Both the position numbers and the translations under genes were made by a program. Source: Sarcocystis neurona (Eukaryota > Apicomplexa > Conoidasida > Eucoccidiorida > Sarcocystidae). From it: a stretch of DNA of 64,000 nucleotides. The stretch covers positions 2,462,345 to 2,526,344 of the forward strand of contig KL647302.1 in the NCBI GenBank assembly GCA_000727475.1. The letters are read 5' to 3'. Below, one piece after another: positions 22,581 to 34,300 of the stretch; the first letter of the stretch is position 1; the number at the start of each line of letters is the position of its first letter. The notes under the pieces are model-generated. The model was not told where the DNA came from. It saw only the letters and a program-made list of their open reading frames with translations, and searched no databases.

Positions 22581-23175
22581 AGGAATGTCTCCGCGCGCAG
22601 AGTATCCTTCGGCTTTGTATTTTCTCTGTTCAGGTCTCTGTTATGTCTTACCCGCATGTTCTCTACTTCAGAAAACTTTTTAAGTTTCGACTCTCTCCGA
22701 ACAGGCCTCTGCTAAGGCTCACCTGCATGCTCTTTACTTCAGCACATAGGGACTTGCTTTTGCGTCTGCTCTGCTCTCTTTCACCATGCGAAAACGGCAG
22801 CACACCGTGCAAGTATTTCGACGTCCGCGTGCTCGCATGCACATATGGAAGCGAAGCGTGGACGAATGCGTGCAGACTGCTGACACCTCACCTTCTACAC
22901 GTACGTACGTGTGCGTGCTTATGAGGCATGGGTATACGCATGCAGATGCAAAGGCTGTCTCTTGCGCATGGTGAAAGAGAGCACGCGCAGACGCAAATGC
23001 AAGTCTTTAAATGCTGAAGTAAAGAACATGCAGGTGAGCCTTAACAGAAGCCTGTTCGGAGAGAGTCGAAAGTTAAAAAGTTTCCTGAAGTAGAGAACAC
23101 GCGGGTAAGACATAACAGAGACCTACACAGAGAAAATACAAAGCTGAAGGATACTCTGCGCGCAGATACATTCCT
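22581..23175. repeat. Large imperfect inverted repeat (two ~210-bp arms)
   Basis: The left arm 22581-22790 and the right arm 22964-23175 are reverse complements with scattered mismatches. For example, CGCGCGCAGAGTATCCTTC on the left pairs with GAAGGATACTCTGCGCGC on the right. The CTCTCTTTCACCATGCG end pairs with CGCATGGTGAAAGAGAG. The spacer is about 173 bp. It could be a foldback element or an old inverted duplication. No transposase ORF is present. Confidence 0.85.
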
Positions 23176-23589
23176 ACCCGGGCACGCGACGTGTTCACCG
23201 CTACGGGCGCGTGCACCGCATGACATGCCGACATTGATCTACCTCAGCATGTGCACCAGTACTCTGCAGATTCGAATTCTCTCCGTCTACCGTCTTCACT
23301 CCTGCGTCACTCGATTGATGGACCAGACGCACTTTTACAGCTTGGCCGCACCTCTCCCGGTGTATACGTGCACCGCTACATACACACTATCCTGTCGCAC
23401 ACACATGCACGCAGTCGTGGGTATCGTACGTCAGACATCATGAGGTAGATATGTACGCCAATATCCTATGCAGACGACTGAACGTATGCACACAACTAGC
23501 TACCAAAATCGGCACGTGCCCGCCATCTCGCCTCTGCATTTCATCCTCACAAATTGCACGCACCAGATTCCGCGCACACTACTGCTTAC

Positions 23590-24300
23590 GTGTATATATA
23601 TATATATATATATCTACGTACAGGTAGCCCCTCCATATGTGTACAGAGGTATTCCATTTTTCATACATATATAGCGAGAGCGCTCTACAAAAGCGTATGT
23701 ATATACATATATATATATATATGTATAGCGGTCTACGCAAGTATACATATGTGGGTATTCAGATGGCTGTTCACGCACGATGGCAACACGTAGGTGGAGA
23801 TGCAGGCGTGTATAGAGCGTTCAGCAAAGAGACATACAAGTGGAGGCCCACAAGTAGTGCGCTTCGTTGTGTGTGTGTGCGTGTGTGTGTGTGTGTGTGC
23901 GTGCTTGTGGTGTTCCCGCGACGACCTTGACGAAAGAAGTCCTTTCTTTTTAGAGTGGTTGTGTGCAGGGGTTCTTCTTTTGGTTCAGTCTTCAGTTCAA
24001 CTCGTGCGAAGTGAATTCCTCGCTAGTGTTGCGTGCACAGCCTCCGGTGTAAAGAGTGTCCCTGGGGGAAAAGGGCTCCCGCCGTGGGGGAGAAAAGCGC
24101 TTTTCGTCGGTGTTTTGTCGGTGAAAGGGTGGTGCACGCGCCTCATTTCGCTTATCTCAGAAAAACGTGTGCGAGAAAGACAGAGACGTCATTGTTGTGT
24201 TCGTGAGAAGCAAAGAAAACAGCCTCCTTCGTCTTCCGCCTCTCTGCACAGATATTGCCCTCTCTCTCCTGTTTTGACTAGGGCTTCCTTGTGAACAAAA
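23590..24300. other. TATATA block and G-rich sequence without a gene
   Basis: TATATATA blocks lie at 23590-23615 and 23700-23730, and a GT microsatellite at 23868-23902. The rest has short ORFs only. Confidence 0.45.
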
Positions 24301-24429
24301 GTGTTTTCACTGGCTGAACAGCAGAACCGTGCGCGGAGACCGGCAAGAAGGAAAACGTCCGAGTTCCCAGGAAATGCCGCGCTGCGTTGTGCCGAAACAA
24401 CCGCGCACGTTGGGAGAAGTGCCGTCGTG

Positions 24430-24550
24430 TTCATCAAAAAAGAAGGAAGTTCCCTCCTCTGCGTGCAACACCATGGCGTTGTCGTTGTGTCGTCTCGTTC
24501 GTTAAAAAAGAGGAAGTTCCCTACTCTGTGTACACTACCGCGGCGTTGTG
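24430..24550. repeat. Diverged tandem duplication (~67-bp period)
   Basis: TTCATCAAAAAAGAAGGAAG (24430) and TTCGTTAAAAAAGAGGAAG (24499) begin two copies that continue TTCCCTCCTCTGCGTGCAACACC and TTCCCTACTCTGTGTACACTACC, each followed by GGCGTTG. A weaker third copy may precede them. Confidence 0.7.
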
Positions 24551-25089
24551 TGTGTGCCTTTGTGTCTCGCTGTTGGCAGTGAAGACCTTCTCTCTCCATA
24601 TACACATGTTGTTAGCGATAGACGTACAACTGCCTGTATATGTGAACACGCCTACGTCTGTTTATCAAGATAAATACGTAGATGTAGCCGTGTTCATGAC
24701 TGGATACAACGAGCAACCCCCCTCTCTCTCTGTGTGTCTCTTTTTCTCTCGGCAGCAGTGGCCGAGGGCACACAGACAACACGTGCGCCAAGCAGTGGCA
24801 CTCGAAGAAGACGCGGCTTCCACGCGCAAGGGGAGGCCTAGACACCGCCAGACACCGCGAGACACGGAGGCCAGGCCAGCCGGCCAGAAACACCAAGTAG
24901 ACACGGGAAAACAGAAGAACATCCGTCTCCCACTGCAAGACCCCCGCACATCACTTCAACGAAATCAACTTTCTCTGCTCCACGAAGGACACCTCAAGCA
25001 AAGCAAAGTGCCTCACCCATTTATTCCTACATTTCTGTAAACACACAAGCAACTCTTCACAGATTCCATACAAAGGTGGATTCATACAT

Positions 25090-25650
25090 GCAAATCTACT
25101 GGCAATACGAAAATACTTCTTCTATACACGTATACACCTACTGGCAATCAGAAACGCTTATTCTATATACATATACATATAGACGTATATACTGACAAGA
25201 AGAAACACTTATTCTATATTCATATATATATATGTGTTTATATTCGTTGAGGTTAATGAACGTATCACATGTATAATATACATATATATATATATATATA
25301 TATCTATACAAGGAAGACTTACTGTACATACTGTCTATCTATATCTATATATATATATGTACACACCTGGTGATGATAAGAGACATTCCCTGCGTACGCA
25401 TATACATCTTTAGATGTACACCTACTTTTTATAAGTAGGACTTCCTGTGTATACATTTATAGAATGACATACTGACCTCTTCACATAGTAAGAAACACTT
25501 CCGGTATGTATACATATGTGTGTATATATATACACACATTTACGATAAGATACACTTATTGTAGATAAACATATACTTCTATATGTGTGGACAGACAGAC
25601 GTGTCCACCTGTTTAAAGTGAGGAACACTTCTTTTTCTTCTTGTTGACGT
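25090..25650. repeat. Degenerate ~45-60 bp tandem array in the gene-poor segment
   Basis: Copies share an ACTGGCAATCAGAAACGCTTATTCTATATACATATAC-like pattern, near 25098, 25140, 25190, 25364, 25421, 25469 and 25533. The conserved part is an AAGAAACACTTATT core followed by a TATATAC tail. Confidence 0.65.
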
Positions 25651-25884
25651 TTTAAGTGGAAAGTGACGGACCGATGGATCTTCTCAGTCAGCAGAACTCG
25701 AAGCAAAAAGAGGTCCTCCGAGCAAGTGACGCATAGTCTCGTGTCTTGCGTATATATTTAGTCATAGAAGGAGAACAATTGACAGGAGAGGAGACACCAA
25801 CAGACGTAGAAGAAATTATTTACCGGAAGACACCAACATGTAGAGAACCACAGCAACAGAAAAAGAGACACACATACACGTAGA

Positions 25885-27200
25885 CATGTGCACAGGCTGC
25901 TGCATATATGTATATGTATATATAGAAAGAGCGACGTATACATATCTATCTACACACATGAATGTAGAGAATATGCGTATACATAGAGAGAGAGACACAC
26001 ACACAGACGTATACATATGTACCTATACATGTATATGTAGAGGATGTACATATACATATACAAGAATATACCCATACATATATATGCAGATACATGTATG
26101 TAGAGAGAGAGACGTATACATATGTACCTATACATATACAAGTAGAGAACATACATATATATGTATAAAGAGAGAGAGAGAGACGTATATATATCTATAC
26201 ATACATACATGTATAGATATCTATATCTCTACATACATGTATATATATATATGTATAGATATCTTTAAATAGAAAGACATGCCCACTTATAGGCATTTCT
26301 CGATATGCGCACAAGAGAAGACTGCAGCATGTGTTGGTTGACCGGCGACTTTGCTAAGAAGGAGGACATTTTCCAGAAACGCAAGAGGGTGAATTTCCTC
26401 CCCGTTCCGCCCTCTCTTCCCCCGTGAGTTTCCTCCTGCTGTTCTTCTCCTCATCTCTTCCACGAAGAAACACACTTCGCTCTGTCGCAAGCAGCAGAAA
26501 TCCCCTCACCACGCAGATACATCCCTTTTTCGTTTTCTACACGACTTTCTTCGAGACGCACCCACACAAAAGGACAGACAGACAAAGAGACGCGTGTCTC
26601 CTGAACACATACGAAGACATACGCACATATACGCATGTATATATGCTCGCTTACGCGTATATACATATATATTACATATTCATGTACATACACACATACT
26701 ACACACACGTATATCCGATACACATACGCGCGCCTCTCTATCCATACATATACACATATATATATAAATCCATACAGGCGTATACACATACACATGTATA
26801 CAGGTAGAGAGAAAGAAAGAGAGGGGTGAGACATTTATATATGACCGTATGTGTATATACACATATATTCTATAGATGAATATATATATATATGTACATT
26901 ATACAAATGTATATATCTGGGTACACATACGTGCTTCCGTATCCATCCATATATATATAGGCGTATGTACATACAAACACATACACGCATATTTATATAT
27001 AAATACAGAGAGAGACAGAGGTGCTACATATATATATATATATACGGTGCGCACGTATAATTCCCTACATATACATCCCTCTCTATCCATACGGATATAT
27101 CCATACAAGCATATTTATATAGACGTATATAGAGAGATAGAGAGATACAGAGAGAGATGAAAAGATATATATACAGAGATATATATATATTGAAATGGTT
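25885..27200. repeat. TACATA arrays before the SPT5 3' end
   Basis: Long AT-rich TATACATATGTACC arrays at 25885-26280 and 26590-27200 include repeated AGAGAGAGACGTATACATATGTACCTATACAT units near 26000 and 26110. Between them (26290-26590) is a C/T-rich stretch with no supported ORF. Confidence 0.7.
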
Positions 27201-27368
27201 GAGGTGTATCTGCATATGCTTAGATATTCAGGCTTCCGGAGAGTTGTGAGACCCTTGCGGATATCCGCGAGGAAACCAGGAGTGGTGGGCCGGGGATCTC
27301 CACGTGCATGCACTATTTTCGGCGACGAAAAATCGCCTTTTTTTGCTCTGTGTGTGTGTGTGGCACAT

Positions 27369-28368
27369 TTATTTGTTCCATGCGGCTTGCAGCTTCTCTC
27401 TGCCGTCCACGTCTAAAAGAGAAAATTACTTCCGACACACACACACACGCGCGAAGTTGGTAGTTTGTTGAGAAGGGGAGATCCTTCCCTTCCGTCTGTC
27501 GCGCCCCTTCGACGAAGCAGCAAACACCCCCTTCTCCGTCTCTGCCCAATCCACCACGAAAATCGATTTCCCCTCCGAAGAATATGCAGCACACTCTTCT
27601 TCTTTTCCGGTCTTTCCGGTCTGTCTTCGTGTGTCGCTTCCCCCACCCTTCGTCCTTCTCGCTGCGATAGCGGGGAGGAGAACTTCTCCCCCCCCTTCTG
27701 CGGGCTCGGCAGCACCTCCTCCCCCCCACGGATACGAACCGGAGACACACGAAATTTTTACTTGCATGCACACATGCACACGGGCGACTCTCATTAGCGC
27801 TTCCGCCCTCCCTCTACATATTTAAACAGGAAGAGGAAACCGCAGCTTCTTTTTTGCTGCTACGTAAACGAACACGTGTCCTCCTCCTCCTGCTCCTCTT
27901 CCGCTTCCTTTTCGAATATGCCTTCCCGCGAGTGGCCATTGCTTACGGATACTATGTATGTGCCTCTCCACGTATACAACAGAGAGGTTCTATACAAAAA
28001 ATAACCCGTCTTGTGTGTGTGTTTGGTATACGTGTGTATACACGCGTCCCCTCTGCTGTTCAGGGGGAGAAAAGAGACGCTCCTCCGCTGCGTTTCACGC
28101 CCACCACAGCAGAGCAAAACGCACTCTCCTCCTCTGCCCCCCCCCCCCCTTTTTTTGGTCCACCGAAAAGAAGTCTCCTCTCTATCTAAATACACCTTTC
28201 TCCCCGTCCCTTTCTTCGATCCTTTCTCTGTCGCTGTCTTTGCTGCTCTCATCGTCTCCTCCATTCGCTTCCGCTCTCCGTCTCGTGAAGCGGTCGAGGA
28301 CGAGCGTGGCAGCCTTCAGCGAGAGGTTTCCAGCCCCGGGCAGCCCGCCGGGAAGCAAAACAGCGCCC
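27369..28368 (-). CDS. Putative SPT5 exons 17-19: C-terminal extension
   Basis: Exon 17 (28368-28196; acceptor TTTCTTGGCAG|, donor GAAAG|GTGTAT) encodes LPGAGNLSLKAATLVLDRF and an acidic tail. Exon 18 (27697-27449) encodes VLLPAIAARRTKGGG and GKSIFVVDWAETEKGVFA. Exon 19 (27412-27369; acceptor TTCTCTTTTAG|) encodes HVDGREKLQAAWNK then TAA. Phases 2, 1 and 1 agree with one another and with the donor at 28720. No family is recognised. They may instead belong to a separate minus-strand gene, but only about 350 bp of mainly TACA-repeat sequence is available for its start. Confidence 0.5.
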
Positions 28369-31300
28369 CTGCCAAGAAATCGTCCCCTCACACGACTGCC
28401 ACTTGCAACGTGGACAGAAAAAGAGGGTGTCCACACATTCTTCTACGGAGGTACACACGTAGAAGAACTTCACACACAAATACAGGGAAGACACACACAT
28501 AAACGAATGAAACATATATATACACATATGGGAAGATACGTCCGTCGACGAATGATAGACACACATACACAAACACACAAGAGAAGATACATACATAAAC
28601 TAATGACATACATACACATATATATATGTATGTGTACACACACGTACAGGAGAAATATCCTCGAAAAAGTGACCCCTACACATACACGTATATGTTTTCG
28701 GGCGGAGAAGAAGTGTTACTCATCAAAATCTTGGGGGGGCTGTTGAAAAAGGACGAGTTGCTGGGGATTGCACATGACTTCGCCTGCGGCGCCGGTGGTG
28801 CAGCGCACGACCGCGCACACATCGCTGATCGCCTGCAGCCACACCCCGGTGCGTCCGAACTCCGCGCAGTCCTCGTCCAAGATTAACACGTGCTGCAGCC
28901 GCGTCAGAGGCAGAAACGGGACGCAAACACGCAGCAGCAAAAGTCAGCAACTCAAACCGGGGTGGGGGGGAAAAGGGAAGCGCGAAGACCGACCGCGCAG
29001 CTGGAAAGTCCGAAACGAAGGCGCCCGAGGGAAGACGGGGAGGCGGAAAAGAGAGGACGGATAGGGAGACGAGACGCGGGCGTAGAAGAGGAGAAAATAC
29101 GCGGAGACGCCAAAAAGAGAGGCCGCGGGGGACCCACACGCAGAGGGAGACGGCGAGACGGCACGGCACAGCGGCGCAGGAGACACCGAAGCGACGGGGG
29201 CAGCACAGCAGCAGCGCAGCAAACGTCTCCCCCCACGAAGAAGGCGACGCGAAAGACGGACAGAAGGCAGCACGGGAAGCATGCGGGGGGGGGGGGGAAG
29301 AAGTGCTGCGTGGCTCAGAAAGGGGGGCATAAACGGACGGACGCATCCCGCGGGTGCCCCGACCCCACACACCCCGCAAGCACTCGCGAAGATTCCGTCG
29401 CCTTCGCCAGCTGCTTCGATGTATACACGTGGCACGTACGTGGACATAAACTCGCCATGCGATACAGGCAGCTCCTACATATATATATATGCAAGGGTAC
29501 ATATACACACATATACGAGGATTCACGTATATATATGTATGGGGTATCATTTCTCATAGAGTACAACTAACGCATGTGCATACATTGAAACATATTTACA
29601 TATTCATGAGGATACACACATACACATATATATATACACATCAATATATATACATATACGCGGGGCATGTCTTCATACATGAAGTACAATAATATAGATA
29701 CACACGTGTCTACATATATATAGAGAGAGAGAAATGTGTGTATATATATATGTATGTGTACACAAGTGTATATGTATATTATTGAACTTCATATATGAAG
29801 ACATGCCCCGTGTATATATATATTAATGTGTATATATATATTTTGATGTACGTATATGTATACGTATATTATTTCTATTATATATGAAATGGTACCACGT
29901 ATATATATGCATATATGTGCGAATACTCGTATATGTGTGTATATTAATGCGCACATACATGTATATATATGTATAGCCGCAGAGAAGCAGAGACAGCGAT
30001 ATACATATATATATAATCTTGGTAGAGAGAGACAGACAGATCGATCCATACATATATATATTTATATAGAGAGATACACGCAGAGCGATATATATATATG
30101 TGTATATGTATATGGAGAGCAAGTCGACTACTCTGCGAGTGATCCGCTTCGAAAGAACGGGAAACCCGCACCCCACAAACGTACATATACACACGCACAT
30201 ATATATATATATATATACATGTTTAAACATATATATATATATATGTTTGTGTACATACATATATATACACACATATACATAAAGTCCCTCTGTCGCTTCC
30301 CCACAAGCGTACACACACATACACACACATATACATCCACGTTCATATATATACATACATATGCATGTTTATGTACATATATATATGTATATACGCATAT
30401 ATACATATATAAACATACATATACATACGCAGACGTACACATGCCTACTACACACACATGCATATACGTACACCCATACATAGAGAGAGAGAGAGAGAGA
30501 CATACACATACGTACATCCATATATACGTTTACACATATATATATACGTATATTTATAGATATAAATATCCGCAAAGAGAGGAATATACGCGGACTTTGG
30601 AATCGGATGTGTCGGCGCGGGTGTCGTCGCCAAAAAGTTGCAGAGGCACATTTTCGTTTCCCGCAGCAAATGCATGCGCTCCTCCACGCCACCATACATA
30701 TCGGTACATACGCAGACACACCCATATAAAGACACATACATTCAGGCAGCGACGCACATTTACAGACACATACATATACATATACAGAGACACACACTAC
30801 AAAGATATACACACATACGTATACACAGAAACACATACATACATATATAGGGACACATACATACATATATAGAGACACATATATACGTACATAGAGACGC
30901 ATGACGTATACAGAGACAGAAGACACGTACATATGTAGACACGCACACACGTACATAGAGACGCACACATACATGTATAGACACATATACACACATATAC
31001 ACAATCACATACAAATACAGGGACATCTACATGCATATACAGACACACACACATACATAGACACACACATACACATATACATACATAGACACACACATAT
31101 ACACATATATAGAGACACACACATACACAGAAACACACACACACATATATATACGTAGAGATCCATGCCTACATATAGATAAACATATATACACATATAC
31201 ACACACACACACATATACATAGGGATACATGCCAGCTTATCTAGAGACACATACATATATCTGTAGAGACACATACATGGATACATACGTATATACGTAA

Positions 31301-34300
31301 ATACATGTATACGTACATACACACGATTGTACATACATACGCATAGATACAAATTCACACATACATATGTATGTATCCACACATGCATATAGACGTAGAG
31401 AGGCGGTGAAGCTGCAGCAGCGCCGTCAGAGGGAGGGACATAATGAGAAGCAGCTTCGCTTCGCGGCAGAGAACAGCAGCGGCACTAACCTGCGACGGGT
31501 CCGGACGCTCGGGTTTAATGGGGGCGAGGCTCTCGACGGCAATTGCTATCAAATCCTCGTCGTTGCCGATATGTACGTGGCACAGCAGCTGATCATCCTG
31601 CGGCAGCACTTGGCCAATCACCCCCTGGCGCCACCCACCCACAATAGCAGCAACAGGCGGAGCAGCCCACCGGCAGCAGCAGCAGCACCGGCAGCAGCAG
31701 CAGTCCAGCAGCAGAGCAGCGCAGGTCCACAGAGGCGCGCGCAGACGTTGCATGTCCCAAGGTGGTCGAAAAGAGAGACGGAGACACGGAGACGGCATGC
31801 CAGAGACACGGAGACGGCATGCGAGACAGGCGAGACGGGGCTGCATGCAGAGACCCCCAGACATAAGACGCACGGATGGACAGACATGAAACGCCCCTTT
31901 TCGACGGAGACGGCGACCAAGACAGACGGAAACGTCCACGCTGGAGACACACACACCGGGCGCCTGTGCGTGTGCATGCGGCGGAGACGGAGACAGGCCG
32001 GGCAGACAGCGACGCAGAGGCGTATGTGGGCGGGTGCGGATTGCCGGGACGCACGTGGAGATCGGCGGGCGGCGTCTCGCAGCCCCCCCATCCACCCCAC
32101 ACGAAACCCAAGCGGGTCCCCGCGCATGCAGACACCTCCTCTCTCCTGCATGTGTCTCGTATAGATACTACACGAGCACGCCGCGCCTGTGCTATGTACG
32201 TAAATGTACCTATGCATGCGCGTATATACACACGTATATATGTATGGATGTAGGGGTGGCACCCAGCAAGTTGCTCAAGTCGCTCCACAGCAAGACTTCT
32301 CTTCACACAGGCAGAGATGTACGCACTGCCGTGAGACGCACACAAACACACAAACGGAGTGTAAACGAGTCCCGTCGCCTCAAACATATATACATGCAGA
32401 TGGAGGGAGACGTATATATACATACATGTACATACCTATATGTATGTGTGTGTGTGAATATACTTGCAGAGAGCAAAATATTGGTGTAGATACGCACGGG
32501 TGTGTGTGGGGAGACACGTGTGTGGAGACTCGGACAGAGAGCGAAAGACATGGAGACGCACGTACCCACACTAACATATATAAATATGTAGATATGAATG
32601 TATGTACATATGAACTCATATATATACATATTCTCTACATATATACGTGTATACACGTGTAAATAGTTGCAGGTAGTAGCGTCATACTGATGGAGGTCGG
32701 CGCGCGTGTGTATGGGGAGAGACACACACATACAGCGACAGTAAGAGAGACGGGGACGCACAGGACACATACACGTACGCAGCCGAATTCATATATATAT
32801 CTTTTACGTAGAGACGGTTTATAACCTTGCAAGAAGAGGTGCATAGTAGAAGTTATTAAGGAGGGGAGTAAAAGTTACCTTCTGGCCCTGGTATGCGCCG
32901 GAGCCGGCGATGACGCGGACAACAACCCCCGGTCGACACCACGCCGGTGCCCTCGCGATGACTCTTCCTGCGCTGCTGCTTCCTGCTGCTGCTCCTCCGC
33001 CTCCTTCTTGCGTGCCCTGCTGCTGCTGTTGCCCGTCGTTTCTTCCTCTGCGCGGGGCATGCAGCACAGGAAAGGCAGAACACACCACATGAAGGCCGAG
33101 TTCCTCTTCTAAAAGAAGCAGCAGCGCAAGACACTTCGAACTCTGTGCTGCCCACACGTGTCTGCGCCCTCGTCACCACATGAGAGGTAACTGCTGCCGC
33201 GCGGTGCAGCCCGGGACAGGCGCGCGCCGCAGCGACGAGGCAGCAGCAACTGCGGCACAGCAGACCACCACCGGCGGCAACAGCACGAGCAGCACCCAGA
33301 GCAGCAGCAGCGACAGGAGCTTCGCAACGGCCGCAGCAGCAGTTCCGCAGCAGGAGCAGCAGTTCTGGAGAAGCAGCAGCTTAGCAGCAGCAACAGTTTA
33401 GCAGCAGCAGCAGCAGTTTAGCAGCAGCAGCAGTTAGCAGCAGCAGCAGCAGTTCAGCAGCAGCAGCAGTTTAGCTGCAGCAGCAGTTTAGCAGCAGCGG
33501 CAGCAGTTTAGCAGCAGCGGCAGCAGTTTAGCAGCAGCGGCAGCAGTTTAGCAGCAGCGGCAGCAGTTTAGCAGCAGCGGCAGCAGTTTAGCAGCAGCAG
33601 CAGTGTCGTCGCAGTGGGAGGTCACTCCCATGGCAGCAGAGAGAGCAGCGGAGGACCGCAGAAGCGAAGACACCGGCTGTGCGATAGTGAAACGTGGTGT
33701 TATTACGACAGAAATGGACCAGCAGCAGCTGTTGGTCGAGATAAGAGGCGCCGTCAAACGTGGCTGCTTCTTGAGCAGCAGCAGTGTGCTGCAAGGCGGG
33801 GGGGGGGAGGGGCTGCAGAGCCAACTTACAAGAGATGCGGATCTGCTGCTGCTGTTGCTTCGGCTGCAGTAGAGAAGCTGCCGCCGAGGCCAGCAGCTGC
33901 TGCGTCCGAGGAAAAGAGCGCGGCGCCGGCGTTGTGAGACGGCAGCTGCAGCAGCTGTTGCGCCTCTGCTGCCTGAGGCCCGGAGCCGAGGCCTCTGACC
34001 CCACCGCGGAAGGGGGGAGGGAGACTTGCTGCAGAAGAGACAACAGGCGTGAGAGTCCGCGGCAATGTTCTGCTGCTGCTTTGCTGCTGCTGTTGTTGCT
34101 GCAGTCGTCCCTGCACGTCCTCCTGTGCTGCTGCTCCTGTGAAAGAGGCGTCCTCAGCACTGCCACTACTGCTACGCCCCCCGCGACTCGTCGTCCCGAA
34201 GCCCAGAGGCCCCTGCGGCTGCTGTTGCTGCTGTTGTTGCCCCCAGCCCTCCACCACTCCTCCTCCTGCTGTTGCTGCTGCTCTTCCTTCTTCCTTCCCT

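Noticed and set aside
17300..25100. tRNA or rRNA genes
   Set aside because: Looked for TTCGA-type T-loop motifs with pairing arms in the gene-poor segments and found none that folded. No rRNA-like sequence was noticed.
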